DNA from: Methanoregula sp.
Lineage (GTDB): Archaea; Halobacteriota; Methanomicrobia; Methanomicrobiales; Methanospirillaceae
Assembly (NCBI RefSeq): GCF_023227875.1
Contig: NZ_JALOCH010000016.1
Span: forward strand, 1-59,821
DNA: 59,821 nucleotides
Direction of reading: 5' to 3'
The notes below the pieces were generated by a model. The model was not told where the DNA came from and did no database searches. It was given only the letters and a program-made list of their open reading frames with translations. This document shows, one piece after another, positions 35,510 to 43,282 of the stretch. Both the position numbers and the translations under genes were made by a program. Position 1 is the stretch's first letter. Each line of letters opens with the position of its first letter.

Positions 35510-35645
35510 GATTATGAGATCAACCTAAAAATGGTGATTGGTTTGGGGCAGAGGGGTTGTTTTTGAGAGTGGACCGGGAAAACCGTGGCCGTGCAACGCG
35601 TTATTGTTGTGCAGCTAGTGAATCGCGCAAACGCGAGGCCGTTTT

Positions 35646-36239
35646 ATGAGGCTCCGCCCGTTCCCTCCCATCCTCACCAACATTATCCATGCGGCACTTC
35701 TGGTATGCGAGGGAACCAGGTTCCATCCCGGCAACACGTGCGGTACCTGCGGCGGCTCACTGTCCGGGTATGATGAGCGGAAGAAACGGTTTGCGATCCT
35801 GGTTGAGGAGGATAAAACCTGCCCGGTCAACGTGATCATACAGCGGTCCTCCTGCCGCAACTGCGGGAAGATTGTCCTCCCGGAGGAACCGTTCTACCCG
35901 GGCACCCGGATCGGATCGCCGGTCGTGGATCTCTGCCGGTCACTGTCTGCAGTTATGCCTTACTCCCGGGTTTCCATGCAGCTCAGCCGGATGGACGTGG
36001 TGGTGGACCGCTGGAGTGTCCGTCATTATGCAAGGATGCCTTTGCCAGCGGTCGCGTCCATGGAGGTATTTGGCATGCAGATACCCATTTCGATCGTATC
36101 TCTCTCAACGCTTGCCGGGACCGTGCGGGAACCGGGACATCTTGACATGGAGGATGTGCTCATGGCATGCAACCGACCATCCATGGTTCCACTGACCCGG
36201 GAACAATCGGATCGAGAGAATGAAGAGCAAAATTTCTGA
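35646..36239 (+). CDS. Zinc-ribbon protein of unknown family, paralogue B
   Basis: This 197-residue protein parallels the one at 30699-31268: CGTC and CRNC pairs, a GYDERKKRFA strand, and EPFYPGTRIGSPVVDLC with SLSAVMPYSR. The shared block is much more conserved than the ends, so it is probably the functional core. GAGG precedes the ATG. The gene is divergent to fdhA2 with about 270 bp between, just as paralogue A is to fdhA1. The helical part after the ribbon could bind DNA. A role as local regulator or accessory factor of the formate dehydrogenase operons is inferred from position only. Confidence 0.75.
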   Translation: MRLRPFPPILTNIIHAALLVCEGTRFHPGNTCGTCGGSLSGYDERKKRFAILVEEDKTCPVNVIIQRSSCRNCGKIVLPEEPFYPGTRIGSPVVDLCRSLSAVMPYSRVSMQLSRMDVVVDRWSVRHYARMPLPAVASMEVFGMQIPISIVSLSTLAGTVREPGHLDMEDVLMACNRPSMVPLTREQSDRENEEQNF

Positions 36240-36367
36240 TCACTCCCATCGAAAGTAACGGGGAATATCGTTACATCAGATCGAGCACGCAAAGTAACAG
36301 CCACAATGTCTGGATAATACCTCCGGATAAATGACGCCAGTTACCAATCATAAAAAGTTTATCAGAT

Positions 36368-37024
36368 GTGATGCCACGGATTAACATGACCGGTAAGCAC
36401 GATGATCAGGAAAGAAAACTCAAATCCGTGATGGATACCCATCACATCAGCCCGCAACTGCAGGACCAGATACAAGAACTGACTGCATTCCACACCTACC
36501 CGGCACCGGGAGTGCTCATCGGGGCATTCATGGTGGATTATGCCCTTGAACTGCTCGGGATGAGCCCGGACCTGAAACTATATGGGGTCTGCGAGACACC
36601 CAAGTGCCTTCCGGATGCACTGCAGGTAATGGCACACTGCACCACCGGCAACAACCGACTCAGGGTTGTCCCCATCGGCAAGTTTGCCATCACCCTCAAC
36701 GGTCATTCAGATACGGAGACAACAGAAGCAGTACGGGTTTACGTGGACCTGGCAAAACTGAAAACCTATCCGGTCATCGATACCTGGTATGCAAACAGCC
36801 CGGCTTATGACAAGCATACCATGAAAGATAAACTCCAAGATGAGATCTTTAAAGCAGGGCGGGCGATTCTCGCATCTGAAAAAGTGAGGGTGAAAGTTAC
36901 CCCAAAGAAGAAATGGAAATCCGTCACCTGCCCCGGCTGCGGCGAGACGGTCCCCGATTACCTGATCGAAGGCGACCACTGCGGTGCCTGCGGCTCCATG
37001 AAATATTATGAGCGGTCGTCCTGA
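36368..37024 (+). CDS. fmdE: FmdE-family protein with C-terminal zinc ribbon
   Basis: The 218-residue protein has the FmdE core: FHTYPAPGVLIGAFMVDYAL (about residues 39-58), the Cys pair in GVCETPKCLPDALQ, and CTTGNNRLRVVPIGKFAITL. A C-terminal zinc ribbon (CPGCGETVPDYLIEGDHCGACG) follows. FmdE was named from a subunit copurified with molybdenum formylmethanofuran dehydrogenase, but other members seem to handle molybdopterin or metals. Lying between fdh genes and carbonic anhydrase, a role in Mo/W-enzyme maturation or CO2 entry into methanogenesis is plausible. The start may instead be the ATG at 36386. Confidence 0.85.
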   Translation: MMPRINMTGKHDDQERKLKSVMDTHHISPQLQDQIQELTAFHTYPAPGVLIGAFMVDYALELLGMSPDLKLYGVCETPKCLPDALQVMAHCTTGNNRLRVVPIGKFAITLNGHSDTETTEAVRVYVDLAKLKTYPVIDTWYANSPAYDKHTMKDKLQDEIFKAGRAILASEKVRVKVTPKKKWKSVTCPGCGETVPDYLIEGDHCGACGSMKYYERSS

Positions 37025-37130
37025 TACCGGTAACAGGTACCGGGATTAACCATCTTTTATAAAGAACGGGACAATCCCGGTCGCGTCATTTTTCACGGAC
37101 ATCAAAAATTTGAAGGCCGGGGAGGCCGTA

Positions 37131-37712
37131 TCAGGTTACCCGGGTCAGCGCGCCCGTGCCAAGATCGTAATAGAGCCCGTGGACCGCAATTCGTTTCTCA
37201 TCAACCGCTTTCTTAAGGAGCGGGTACGTATACAGGTGTTCGATCTGTAGCCGGACATTCTCCTGCTCGATCAGTTTGTAACGCTCCTCCTTCTCCAGTT
37301 CAGTCTTCGGAACGGCGATTTTCGCATCCACCCGCGTCTTTGCATCACGGGCATTGTTCAGCCAGAGCGGGATGTAGGAATCGTTGCTCTCCTGGTCAAG
37401 GGCGCGGATGGCGCCGCACTTCGAATGCCCGCAGATTACAACGTCATTCACCTTCAGGTGGGAAACCGCATATTCCAGCACGGTTGCAAAGTTCCAGTCA
37501 TGGATCGGCACGATGTTGCCGATGTTGCGCTGGATGAAGAGTTCACCGGCCCGGGCCTGTGTGATATGCCCGGACTGGAGCCTCGAGTCTGAACATGCGA
37601 TCCAGAGCGTGCTCGGGTGCTGGCCCACTGCGAGCTCCTTGTAATAGTCAATATTCGGGGTAAAATCCGATTCCCGAAACCTCAGGTTACCTAGTAAGAG
37701 ATTATCGATCAT
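37131..37712 (-). CDS. cab: Beta-class carbonic anhydrase
   Basis: From ATG 37712, placed by CAGAGGTGTGTGGC upstream, the protein has 193 residues. The zinc ligands are plain: Cys with Asp/Arg in IACSDSRL, and His and Cys in ICGHSKCGAI. QRNIGNIVP is the other family signature. It interconverts CO2 and bicarbonate in the cytoplasm. Next to formate dehydrogenase and the formate channel it would balance CO2 made from formate with the supply to formylmethanofuran synthesis. The leader motif is a variant of the one at fdhA2 and fdhC, suggesting common control. Confidence 0.95.
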   Translation of the reverse strand: MIDNLLLGNLRFRESDFTPNIDYYKELAVGQHPSTLWIACSDSRLQSGHITQARAGELFIQRNIGNIVPIHDWNFATVLEYAVSHLKVNDVVICGHSKCGAIRALDQESNDSYIPLWLNNARDAKTRVDAKIAVPKTELEKEERYKLIEQENVRLQIEHLYTYPLLKKAVDEKRIAVHGLYYDLGTGALTRVT

Positions 37713-37800
37713 GCCACACACCTCTGGTTATACATATGCCGGTTTGTGCCAGCCTATGCCTATTCTGATACTTGGCCGGGACAGGAAAGAATGTTTCGAT

Positions 37801-37942
37801 TTGTCGAAGGTCATCAGACCTGAGACAAGAGAAGAATTACGCAGTAATTCTTCGACATGCGACAGGACATCATTCCTGGAGCACGAGAAGAACGCTGATG
37901 CGTTCTTCGAGTTGCTGAAGGCCATCAGGCCCGAGAAAGGAG
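37801..37942 (+). repeat. Tandem hairpin element with covarying stems
   Basis: Two types of hairpin occur twice each. Type 1 is GAAGAATTAC-GCA-GTAATTCTTC (37831-37853) and GAAGAACGC-TGAT-GCGTTCTTC (37887-37908). Type 2 is GA-AGGT-CATCAG-ACCT-GA (about 37806-37823, inside TTGTC/GACAA) and GA-AGGC-CATCAG-GCCC-GA (about 37917-37934). Bases in the stems differ but pairing is kept, as in a conserved RNA or REP-like repeat. The 86-codon frame across it has no family match. It lies between the divergent cab and GNAT genes. Confidence 0.6.
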
Positions 37943-38096
37943 ACATAAACCTACCCTCGATCTCCCGATAACATTCCCGTAGCAATTACCCTTATCGTGC
38001 ATAAACAATAATTGATAAAAAACAATGGTGCAGATTTCCGGTGATTCCATGCCACACGGCCGTACCGGCCCGGCAACTGACGAGAAGGAGTGAACG

Positions 38097-38747
38097 ATGG
38101 CAACCATCTCCGCGCCGGCTGATAGTGATCGTTATTACGAGGACCTGACGCTCCTCACCCTGTACAACCTTGCTGGCGAAGAAAGCAGCGGATTTCTCGA
38201 CATCCATCCAAAATTCATAAAACAGATCGGGAAATTCATATTCTCCGAAGGGACAACAACGGTGCCCGGCCGCGTGATCGAAGCCGTGGAAGTCCGCGAG
38301 CTCACACCCGCGGAGATGGTGCGGGCCGAGAAGGAACTCTGGATCCATTACCACCAGCAGAAAGCGGACCGGAATGTTGACCGGCTCTTTGCAGTTTTTG
38401 CCGGCCAGCGAATCATCGGGGTTGCCCGGTGTTCCCGGCACGAGGACGGGCTGGAAGTGGATGCGGTGTATGTCCTGGACGAATACCGGCTCCGGGGATT
38501 TGCGCGGTCGGTCATGATCCTGCTGATCGAGGAGTGTGGCCGGAACGAGACGCTCTTCATGCACTCAAAAACCGAACTGGTAAATTTCTATGGCAGTCTG
38601 GGTTTCCGGCTGATTCCGGAAGCGGAGCTCCCCAAATCAATCCGCGACCGGTTTGATTTCTGCCTTGGCGATCTCAATGGGATCAGCGTCTGCCCGATGC
38701 GCCGGGAACCGGGTTCCTCGGAACCTGCTGGCGCTCTTTCATCCTAA
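38097..38747 (+). CDS. GNAT-family N-acetyltransferase
   Basis: The acetyltransferase core covers about residues 60-185 of 216: VARCSRHEDGLEVDAVYVLDEYRLRGFARSV contains strand 4 and the acetyl-CoA loop (here RLRGFA), and LVNFYGSLGFRLI is the C-terminal motif. An N-terminal extension of about 60 residues is absent from the shorter paralogue at 44958-45458, which matches the core closely (VDRIFAVF, RRHKDGLEVDGIF). A GAAGGAG site precedes the ATG. Substrate unknown. Confidence 0.85.
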   Translation: MATISAPADSDRYYEDLTLLTLYNLAGEESSGFLDIHPKFIKQIGKFIFSEGTTTVPGRVIEAVEVRELTPAEMVRAEKELWIHYHQQKADRNVDRLFAVFAGQRIIGVARCSRHEDGLEVDAVYVLDEYRLRGFARSVMILLIEECGRNETLFMHSKTELVNFYGSLGFRLIPEAELPKSIRDRFDFCLGDLNGISVCPMRREPGSSEPAGALSS

Positions 38748-38842
38748 ACAAAGTGGACTTCGTTTTTTCAATAACCAGAAAAAACCTAAACCTCCACCAG
38801 GCAAGATGCAGGACATCAGGAAAAGAAATGTCCAGATCTGAT

Positions 38843-39844
38843 TCAGGTCTGGACAACGAAGTGTCCTTTCTTCTTGTCAGTGACATCCTCGACCGCTTCC
38901 ATGGCACCAGTGATCGTGCCGGTGGTATCCCGGATGAGCGAGGCAGTGATATGCAGCCATTTGCCCCCGACACTCATATCCGGGAAGAAGTCCGTGTACT
39001 CGTACCGCCCGTCAACAGGGATATCCGTACGGGCTTTTTCGAACATGCGGGAGATTGTATCCCGGTCCCCATTGATCAGGAGATCGGCAAGACACGGTTG
39101 GGGATTGGGATAGAATGCCTTCCACTGACAGCTCGTCCCGACCACTTCTTCTGCCTTGATCCCGGTCATGATCTCCAGGGCCCGGTCCCAGTACACGACC
39201 TTGTGGTTGCGGTCGATGAAGAACTGAGGAGAAGTTGGGATTTGAAAGATCGTGCGGAGGAGCCGGTCGCGTTCAGCCATCGCTTTCTCCGCGTGCGTGC
39301 GCTCCGTGATATCCTCCAATATCAGGGTGATGCCGGGCACGCCATTTTCGAGCACGGTCGGGATGAACCGGCTGTCAAAGTACACATCCGTGCCATTGCG
39401 GATAACATGGATCTCCTTCTTCCAGGTGGGGCCGCCGTTGAGGAGGACAACAATCTCCCGCTCTTCTGATGCCGACAACAGCGGGATTGGCAGCGCGCTC
39501 AACCGTGAATGGAGGATCGTCTCCCGGGAAATCCCGGTAAACCCGCAGAACGATCCGCTGGCCTGCACGATCCGCAGGTCATTGTCAAGGACCAGGATCA
39601 GTTCCCGGGCATGGTTCAGGAGATCTCCCACCGGGACCCGGAGGGAGAGCGTGTAGAGCTTGGCATTTCCTACGTGGCGGACATCGAGCTGTCCTGCCGT
39701 TGCCATGACCTCAAGGTACTTTGCAACAGAGTTCCGGCTCATCGAGACCGTGGCAGAAATCTCCTTGATACTCATCCCATGGGGGTGTTCCCGGAGTACT
39801 GCGCGGATCTGCGCTGCTTCATCCGTATCCTGGATGTCAGCCAT
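38843..39844 (-). CDS. HTH-PAS-PAS transcriptional regulator
   Basis: Residues about 10-65 form a winged helix-turn-helix (HGMSIKEISATVSMSRNSVAKYLEVMATAGQL). Two PAS domains follow, at about 75-190 and 205-325; the second has PQFFIDRNHKVVYWDRALEIMTGIKAEEVVG and a C-terminal GAMEAVEDVTDKKK. There is no kinase or output enzyme, so this looks like a one-component sensor that binds DNA directly. Methanomicrobiales have many such proteins. Its place between carbonic anhydrase and fdhC makes it a candidate regulator of the formate genes. A GGAGATCTCCC site stands before the ATG. Confidence 0.85.
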   Translation of the reverse strand: MADIQDTDEAAQIRAVLREHPHGMSIKEISATVSMSRNSVAKYLEVMATAGQLDVRHVGNAKLYTLSLRVPVGDLLNHARELILVLDNDLRIVQASGSFCGFTGISRETILHSRLSALPIPLLSASEEREIVVLLNGGPTWKKEIHVIRNGTDVYFDSRFIPTVLENGVPGITLILEDITERTHAEKAMAERDRLLRTIFQIPTSPQFFIDRNHKVVYWDRALEIMTGIKAEEVVGTSCQWKAFYPNPQPCLADLLINGDRDTISRMFEKARTDIPVDGRYEYTDFFPDMSVGGKWLHITASLIRDTTGTITGAMEAVEDVTDKKKGHFVVQT

Positions 39845-40271
39845 GGGAGATCTCCGGTACGGGACAGAATAATCCCGGTTTTTTCGTCATGATATCATCG
39901 CATTTTTTTATCCGGCTCGTATGACTGCCGGCGCAAACATGTGCCAAGGCTTAATTAGGGGATGTGTTATACATATACATTGTGCATAGTGTTTGTGCAC
40001 TAGCGCACAGCATACCGGTCAAATGTGGGGCATGATCCTGCCTATTCCTTGGTTGATATACACACCTCTGAATCATATCACCATTCATCAGGACTGCCCC
40101 CCATAGTAATTATTACCCGTGAGGTTTTTTTCTTTCGTATTGTTTCTGACGGTCATAGCGGATCCACTCGATGTCTCCAACTCACGATCTATATCCTGAT
40201 TGTTCAGTGCAAATGCACAGCGCTTGACGCATGCATTCAGTTTTTATGGACACGCTCGCCCACACGGGTTA
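39845..40271. other. Regulatory intergenic stretch, no gene
   Basis: About 430 bp. It contains TTATACATATACATTG (about 39963), the operator-like GTGCACTAGCGCAC (about 39992-40005), another palindrome GTGCAAATGCAC (about 40207), and an orphan copy of the fdh leader motif at 40055-40073. A + strand frame of 85 codons at 40025 has no family match and is not called. Confidence 0.5.
40055..40073 (-). promoter_or_regulatory. Orphan copy of the fdh/cab leader motif
   Basis: Minus strand ATTCAGAGGTGTGTATATC equals the fdhA2 leader in its first 16 bases. With the flanking GGTGATATG it also matches fdhC (GGTGATTG). No start codon follows at ribosome-binding distance. The next minus gene is the HTH-PAS regulator 210 bp downstream. 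Confidence 0.45.
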
Positions 40272-41099
40272 TTAAGGGTTGAATATTTTCAGGGCAAAAC
40301 TCTGCCCGAGAAGCAGGACCGGTTGATCTTTTGCCGATGCATTCCACGCAGTGGCAAACAGAAGGAGAAGGGCATTGTCGAGCGATACTTCAAACCGGTC
40401 ATTGAGCTGGTCTGCCGGTGACAGTGGTTTTGCCAGGACGGCAGCATCAGATGCAGAAAATTCAATAAATTGTTCCGGTTGGTCCGTTGACTCATCGAGC
40501 AACAGGGCCTGTTCCCGGACAATGGCAAACGCAGTTACAAGAGGTGGACATGGATTCGTTTCCGTAAGACTGACCGTTGCGGCGCCGGCAGCCTGCGCGG
40601 CTTCCCGGTATTCCCCCTGGGCAAACCGGGCAAACGTGACTGCCGCAGCATGTGCTGCTTCCAGTGGGATCCCCGCAGCCTGTTGTCGCACGGTCTCGCA
40701 GTAGGATTTTAACGGTTCTTTTAAGGATTGTCCGCCATTTTCCGGAGTATGTGCCACACCAAACCGGAGTTTCAGGCGGACGAGCAGGAGGGTAAGGCTC
40801 ACTGCATACAGTAGTATCAGGATGATGCCAACCGAAAAATCCGAGGGCATTACAAAGAAGAAAACGGAGTAGATCGGGGTCGTCAGTGCAACGATATCCT
40901 TGTGTGGCCTTATCCATGCAAGGTAGGCAAGTATGAATGACCCGATGATACACCCGGTGGCAAAATACCGGAGATCCACGGGATCTCCACCGGAGCCGGA
41001 AAAAATAATGGCAGCCAGTGCGCCACCAAGGGAAAATACCGGTACTGCCAGTTCCAGCAACCATATCATGGAGCCCGCTTTTTGTCGTGTTTGAACCAT
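40272..41099 (-). CDS. Membrane protein of unknown function
   Basis: The start at 41099 is set by AGGTGAAATT upstream; an ATG at 41120 would precede that site. The 275-residue product has about four membrane helices in its first 110 residues (LLELAVPVFSLGGALAAIIF, a YFATGCIIGSFILAYLAWI helix, one over VALTTPIYSVFFFVM, one over VGIILILLYAVSLTLLLV). A soluble, Ala-rich helical domain of about 160 residues follows. I recognise no family. It may form a unit with the OB-fold membrane protein gene 108 bp upstream on the same strand. Confidence 0.75.
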   Translation of the reverse strand: MVQTRQKAGSMIWLLELAVPVFSLGGALAAIIFSGSGGDPVDLRYFATGCIIGSFILAYLAWIRPHKDIVALTTPIYSVFFFVMPSDFSVGIILILLYAVSLTLLLVRLKLRFGVAHTPENGGQSLKEPLKSYCETVRQQAAGIPLEAAHAAAVTFARFAQGEYREAAQAAGAATVSLTETNPCPPLVTAFAIVREQALLLDESTDQPEQFIEFSASDAAVLAKPLSPADQLNDRFEVSLDNALLLLFATAWNASAKDQPVLLLGQSFALKIFNP

Positions 41100-41206
41100 A
41101 ATTTCACCTGTATTCAGCATCAGGACTTCCGGATAACTATATTATTTCCGGCTGAGGTGATTCGGAGATCCCAAGATAATATCTGACCCGGACAAGAGTG
41201 CTGACA

Positions 41207-41716
41207 TCAGTCATTGGATTTTTTTTTCTTCCTGATGGACACGCAGTTGATCACCGGTTCTCCGGCAACAAGGTAACGGCGAATAACCTGCCCCAGCACT
41301 TCCACAACATCATTGACCTTGACATCTTCATCGGGACTGGTAAACATCTTGACCGAGATCGCACCGGACCGGTCTGCAACAAGGTACTGGGGACGGTTCA
41401 GGAACTGGAAATGCACCCGTTCCACCACCCCTTCAATGCGCACCGGCTTGCCGACCATATTCTCATTGATGAGCTTGACCCTCACCGTTTTTGCCTCGGC
41501 CTCATAGAGGGGAGTTACCTCTGCATACTGGCTCCGGCTCAGGTAATTAAGCGCAACGGGAATGACAAGCAGCAGGAACAGGCAGGGGATGAGCCAGATG
41601 AGATTCGATCTCACATCAGGACTGAACACCGATGCACTAAGTAAAAAAATGGTAAAGATAACAAACACCGCAATGGTGATGTAGGAGACCTTCACATCGA
41701 TATTTCCGATCTTCAT
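41207..41716 (-). CDS. Membrane-anchored OB-fold protein
   Basis: Two membrane helices (about residues 11-32 and 38-58) precede a soluble domain whose beta pattern, VRVKLINENMVGKPVRIEGVVERVHF through VLGQVIRRYLVAGEPVINCVSI, looks like an OB fold of the nucleic-acid- or ligand-binding type. It has 169 residues with a Lys-rich end. Function unknown. It lies between fdhC and the membrane protein at 40272, all on the minus strand, but gaps of over 100 bp make a single operon uncertain. Confidence 0.7.
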   Translation of the reverse strand: MKIGNIDVKVSYITIAVFVIFTIFLLSASVFSPDVRSNLIWLIPCLFLLLVIPVALNYLSRSQYAEVTPLYEAEAKTVRVKLINENMVGKPVRIEGVVERVHFQFLNRPQYLVADRSGAISVKMFTSPDEDVKVNDVVEVLGQVIRRYLVAGEPVINCVSIRKKKKSND

Positions 41717-41953
41717 CAGAAAGACTGTTTGCCGTTAACCTACTTCAGTGCTGCGATTACGTTCCAGTATACAATACGGGGTATGAATAAAAAAAGGACC
41801 CCGTGTTTATCCCGGTGAGATGGTTCCGGATCACGGGGCTGGAAAATGAGGCGACAATATGCAGGGGTGAGGAATCATCACCTCTGCTATTGCGATTGTG
41901 GAAACATTGAGATTGGTATCTCTGTTTTTCATAAAAATGATTGGGGTGAGACA

Positions 41954-42832
41954 TTACTTCAGCGCTGCGATCTCTTTCCGGAAGGATACCCAGTACAGGA
42001 CACCGACAAAGAGCATTCCGCCGACAATGTTGCCGATAGTGACGATGACGATATTGTTTGTGAACATCGTTATCCAGTTCAGGCCGGCATTGATCTTGGC
42101 GGGGTCTGTGATGAATCCCTGTGTTAAGATACCTGCGGGAATGAAATACATGTTCGCAACACAGTGTTCGAATCCACTGGAAACGAAGGCCATGATCGGG
42201 AACCAGATGCCGAAGAACTTGCCTGCCGCATCATCTGCACAGATTCCGAGCAGGATTGCGAGGTTGACGAGCCAGTTACAGGCAATTGCTTTAAGGAATG
42301 CAGACCACATGCCCATCAGTCCGACATAACTGACTTTTGCACCTGCAATGGCGATCGCTCGCGAACCAAACCCGGTAACGGTTGCTACACCTGCCGCATC
42401 GAACGACACGAGAGGACCGTATGCCATGATATAGGCAAAAACAATCGATCCGATCAGGTTGCCGATATAGACAAAAACCCACAGGTTCAGGACCTGCATC
42501 CAGCTGATCTTGTGGATGAACGCTGCCATCGGGGCGAGCATTGCGTCGCCCGTGAAAAGCTCAGCACCGGTAAGGACGATGATAATAAGCCCAACCGGGA
42601 ACACGGCTCCCGTGATCAGTTGTGAAAAACCTGCACTCGCGGCACCATACCGCAGTGCGGCATCGCTTGCCATAATCCCTGCACTGCACATTGTTGCGAG
42701 AGCAGCACCCATGGCGATATAGGCACCAGCCATGAATCCGCGAAGGAGCATATTCCAGGCGGGCAGGCCGACTTTGTACTTCCCGGCGTCTCCTGCTTTT
42801 GCGCAGATCGCTACCGGTGGATGAAACACCAT
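41954..42832 (-). CDS. fdhC: Formate channel/transporter FdhC (FocA-NirC family)
   Basis: The 292-residue protein has the six-helix FNT fold. Typical pieces are LPAWNMLLRGFMAGAYIAMGAALATM at the start, GLIIIVLTGAELFTGDAM (the omega-loop region), KAIACNWLVNLAILLGICAD, and SSGFEHCVANMYFIPAG with the central His. It moves formate across the cytoplasmic membrane to feed the two dehydrogenases. GAGGTG stands about 11 nt before the ATG. The promoter carries an inverted repeat that may be an operator. No other fdh gene is directly attached, so the control signals are its own. Confidence 0.95.
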   Translation of the reverse strand: MVFHPPVAICAKAGDAGKYKVGLPAWNMLLRGFMAGAYIAMGAALATMCSAGIMASDAALRYGAASAGFSQLITGAVFPVGLIIIVLTGAELFTGDAMLAPMAAFIHKISWMQVLNLWVFVYIGNLIGSIVFAYIMAYGPLVSFDAAGVATVTGFGSRAIAIAGAKVSYVGLMGMWSAFLKAIACNWLVNLAILLGICADDAAGKFFGIWFPIMAFVSSGFEHCVANMYFIPAGILTQGFITDPAKINAGLNWITMFTNNIVIVTIGNIVGGMLFVGVLYWVSFRKEIAALK

Positions 42833-42835
42833 TTT

Positions 42836-42900
42836 TTAACACACCTCTGAATCAATCACCTATACCAGCTACTAACAATACGGGTCTCGTATAGGTTAAT
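42836..42900 (-). promoter_or_regulatory. fdhC leader motif and operator-like inverted repeat
   Basis: Next to the ATG the minus strand reads GATTCAGAGGTGTGTTAAAAA, the motif shared with fdhA2. Upstream are ACCTATAC (42858-42865) and its exact reverse complement GTATAGGT (42889-42896), centres about 31 bp (three helical turns) apart, a layout typical of a dimeric regulator. An A/T-rich possible TATA (ATTAATAATAAC) is at about 42925. Confidence 0.55.
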
Positions 42901-43282
42901 CAAATTCTCTTGTATGTTGTTATTAATAATTTTCGAATTGTTCGCCGATCAGGACCGATTTTTCCCGGGAAAATCCGGGCGCGCCAGCGCTGTGCAAAGA
43001 AGCGGAGCATTAACTTCTTTTGATTTTCACAGTTTTTGTTTAACGACGTGACGATATATTAACAACCGCAGGTATTTCCCCATTTTGGGGGGCTTGATTT
43101 TGATTCCACCGCGCATCAGGAAAAGATAAGGCGTTGATGAACACGGACTGAATACGAGCGGATCCGGGCATATCTGACTTTTTTCAACAAGTTTTGGCAT
43201 CCCGCCGGCATGATGTGGCAGTTCCACAATATTCAAACCTGAAAAAAGGAATAGTATCGTACCCATTTTCCGGGACGTTCTC
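42901..43282. other. Intergenic stretch between fdhC and the deacetylase gene
   Basis: Nothing codes convincingly here. A minus frame (43027-43374) overlaps the 5' end of the deacetylase gene and is rejected. The A/T-rich part at 42900-42940 probably holds the fdhC promoter. Confidence 0.5.

Noticed and set aside
37711..37971. 86-codon frame over the hairpin repeats (with repeated VIRPE/AIRPE)
   Set aside because: The peptide repeat follows from the DNA hairpin repeat; stems covary in a way better explained by RNA.
40025..40282. Plus-strand frame of 85 codons
   Set aside because: Lies over regulatory palindromes and the leader motif; no family and poor start context.
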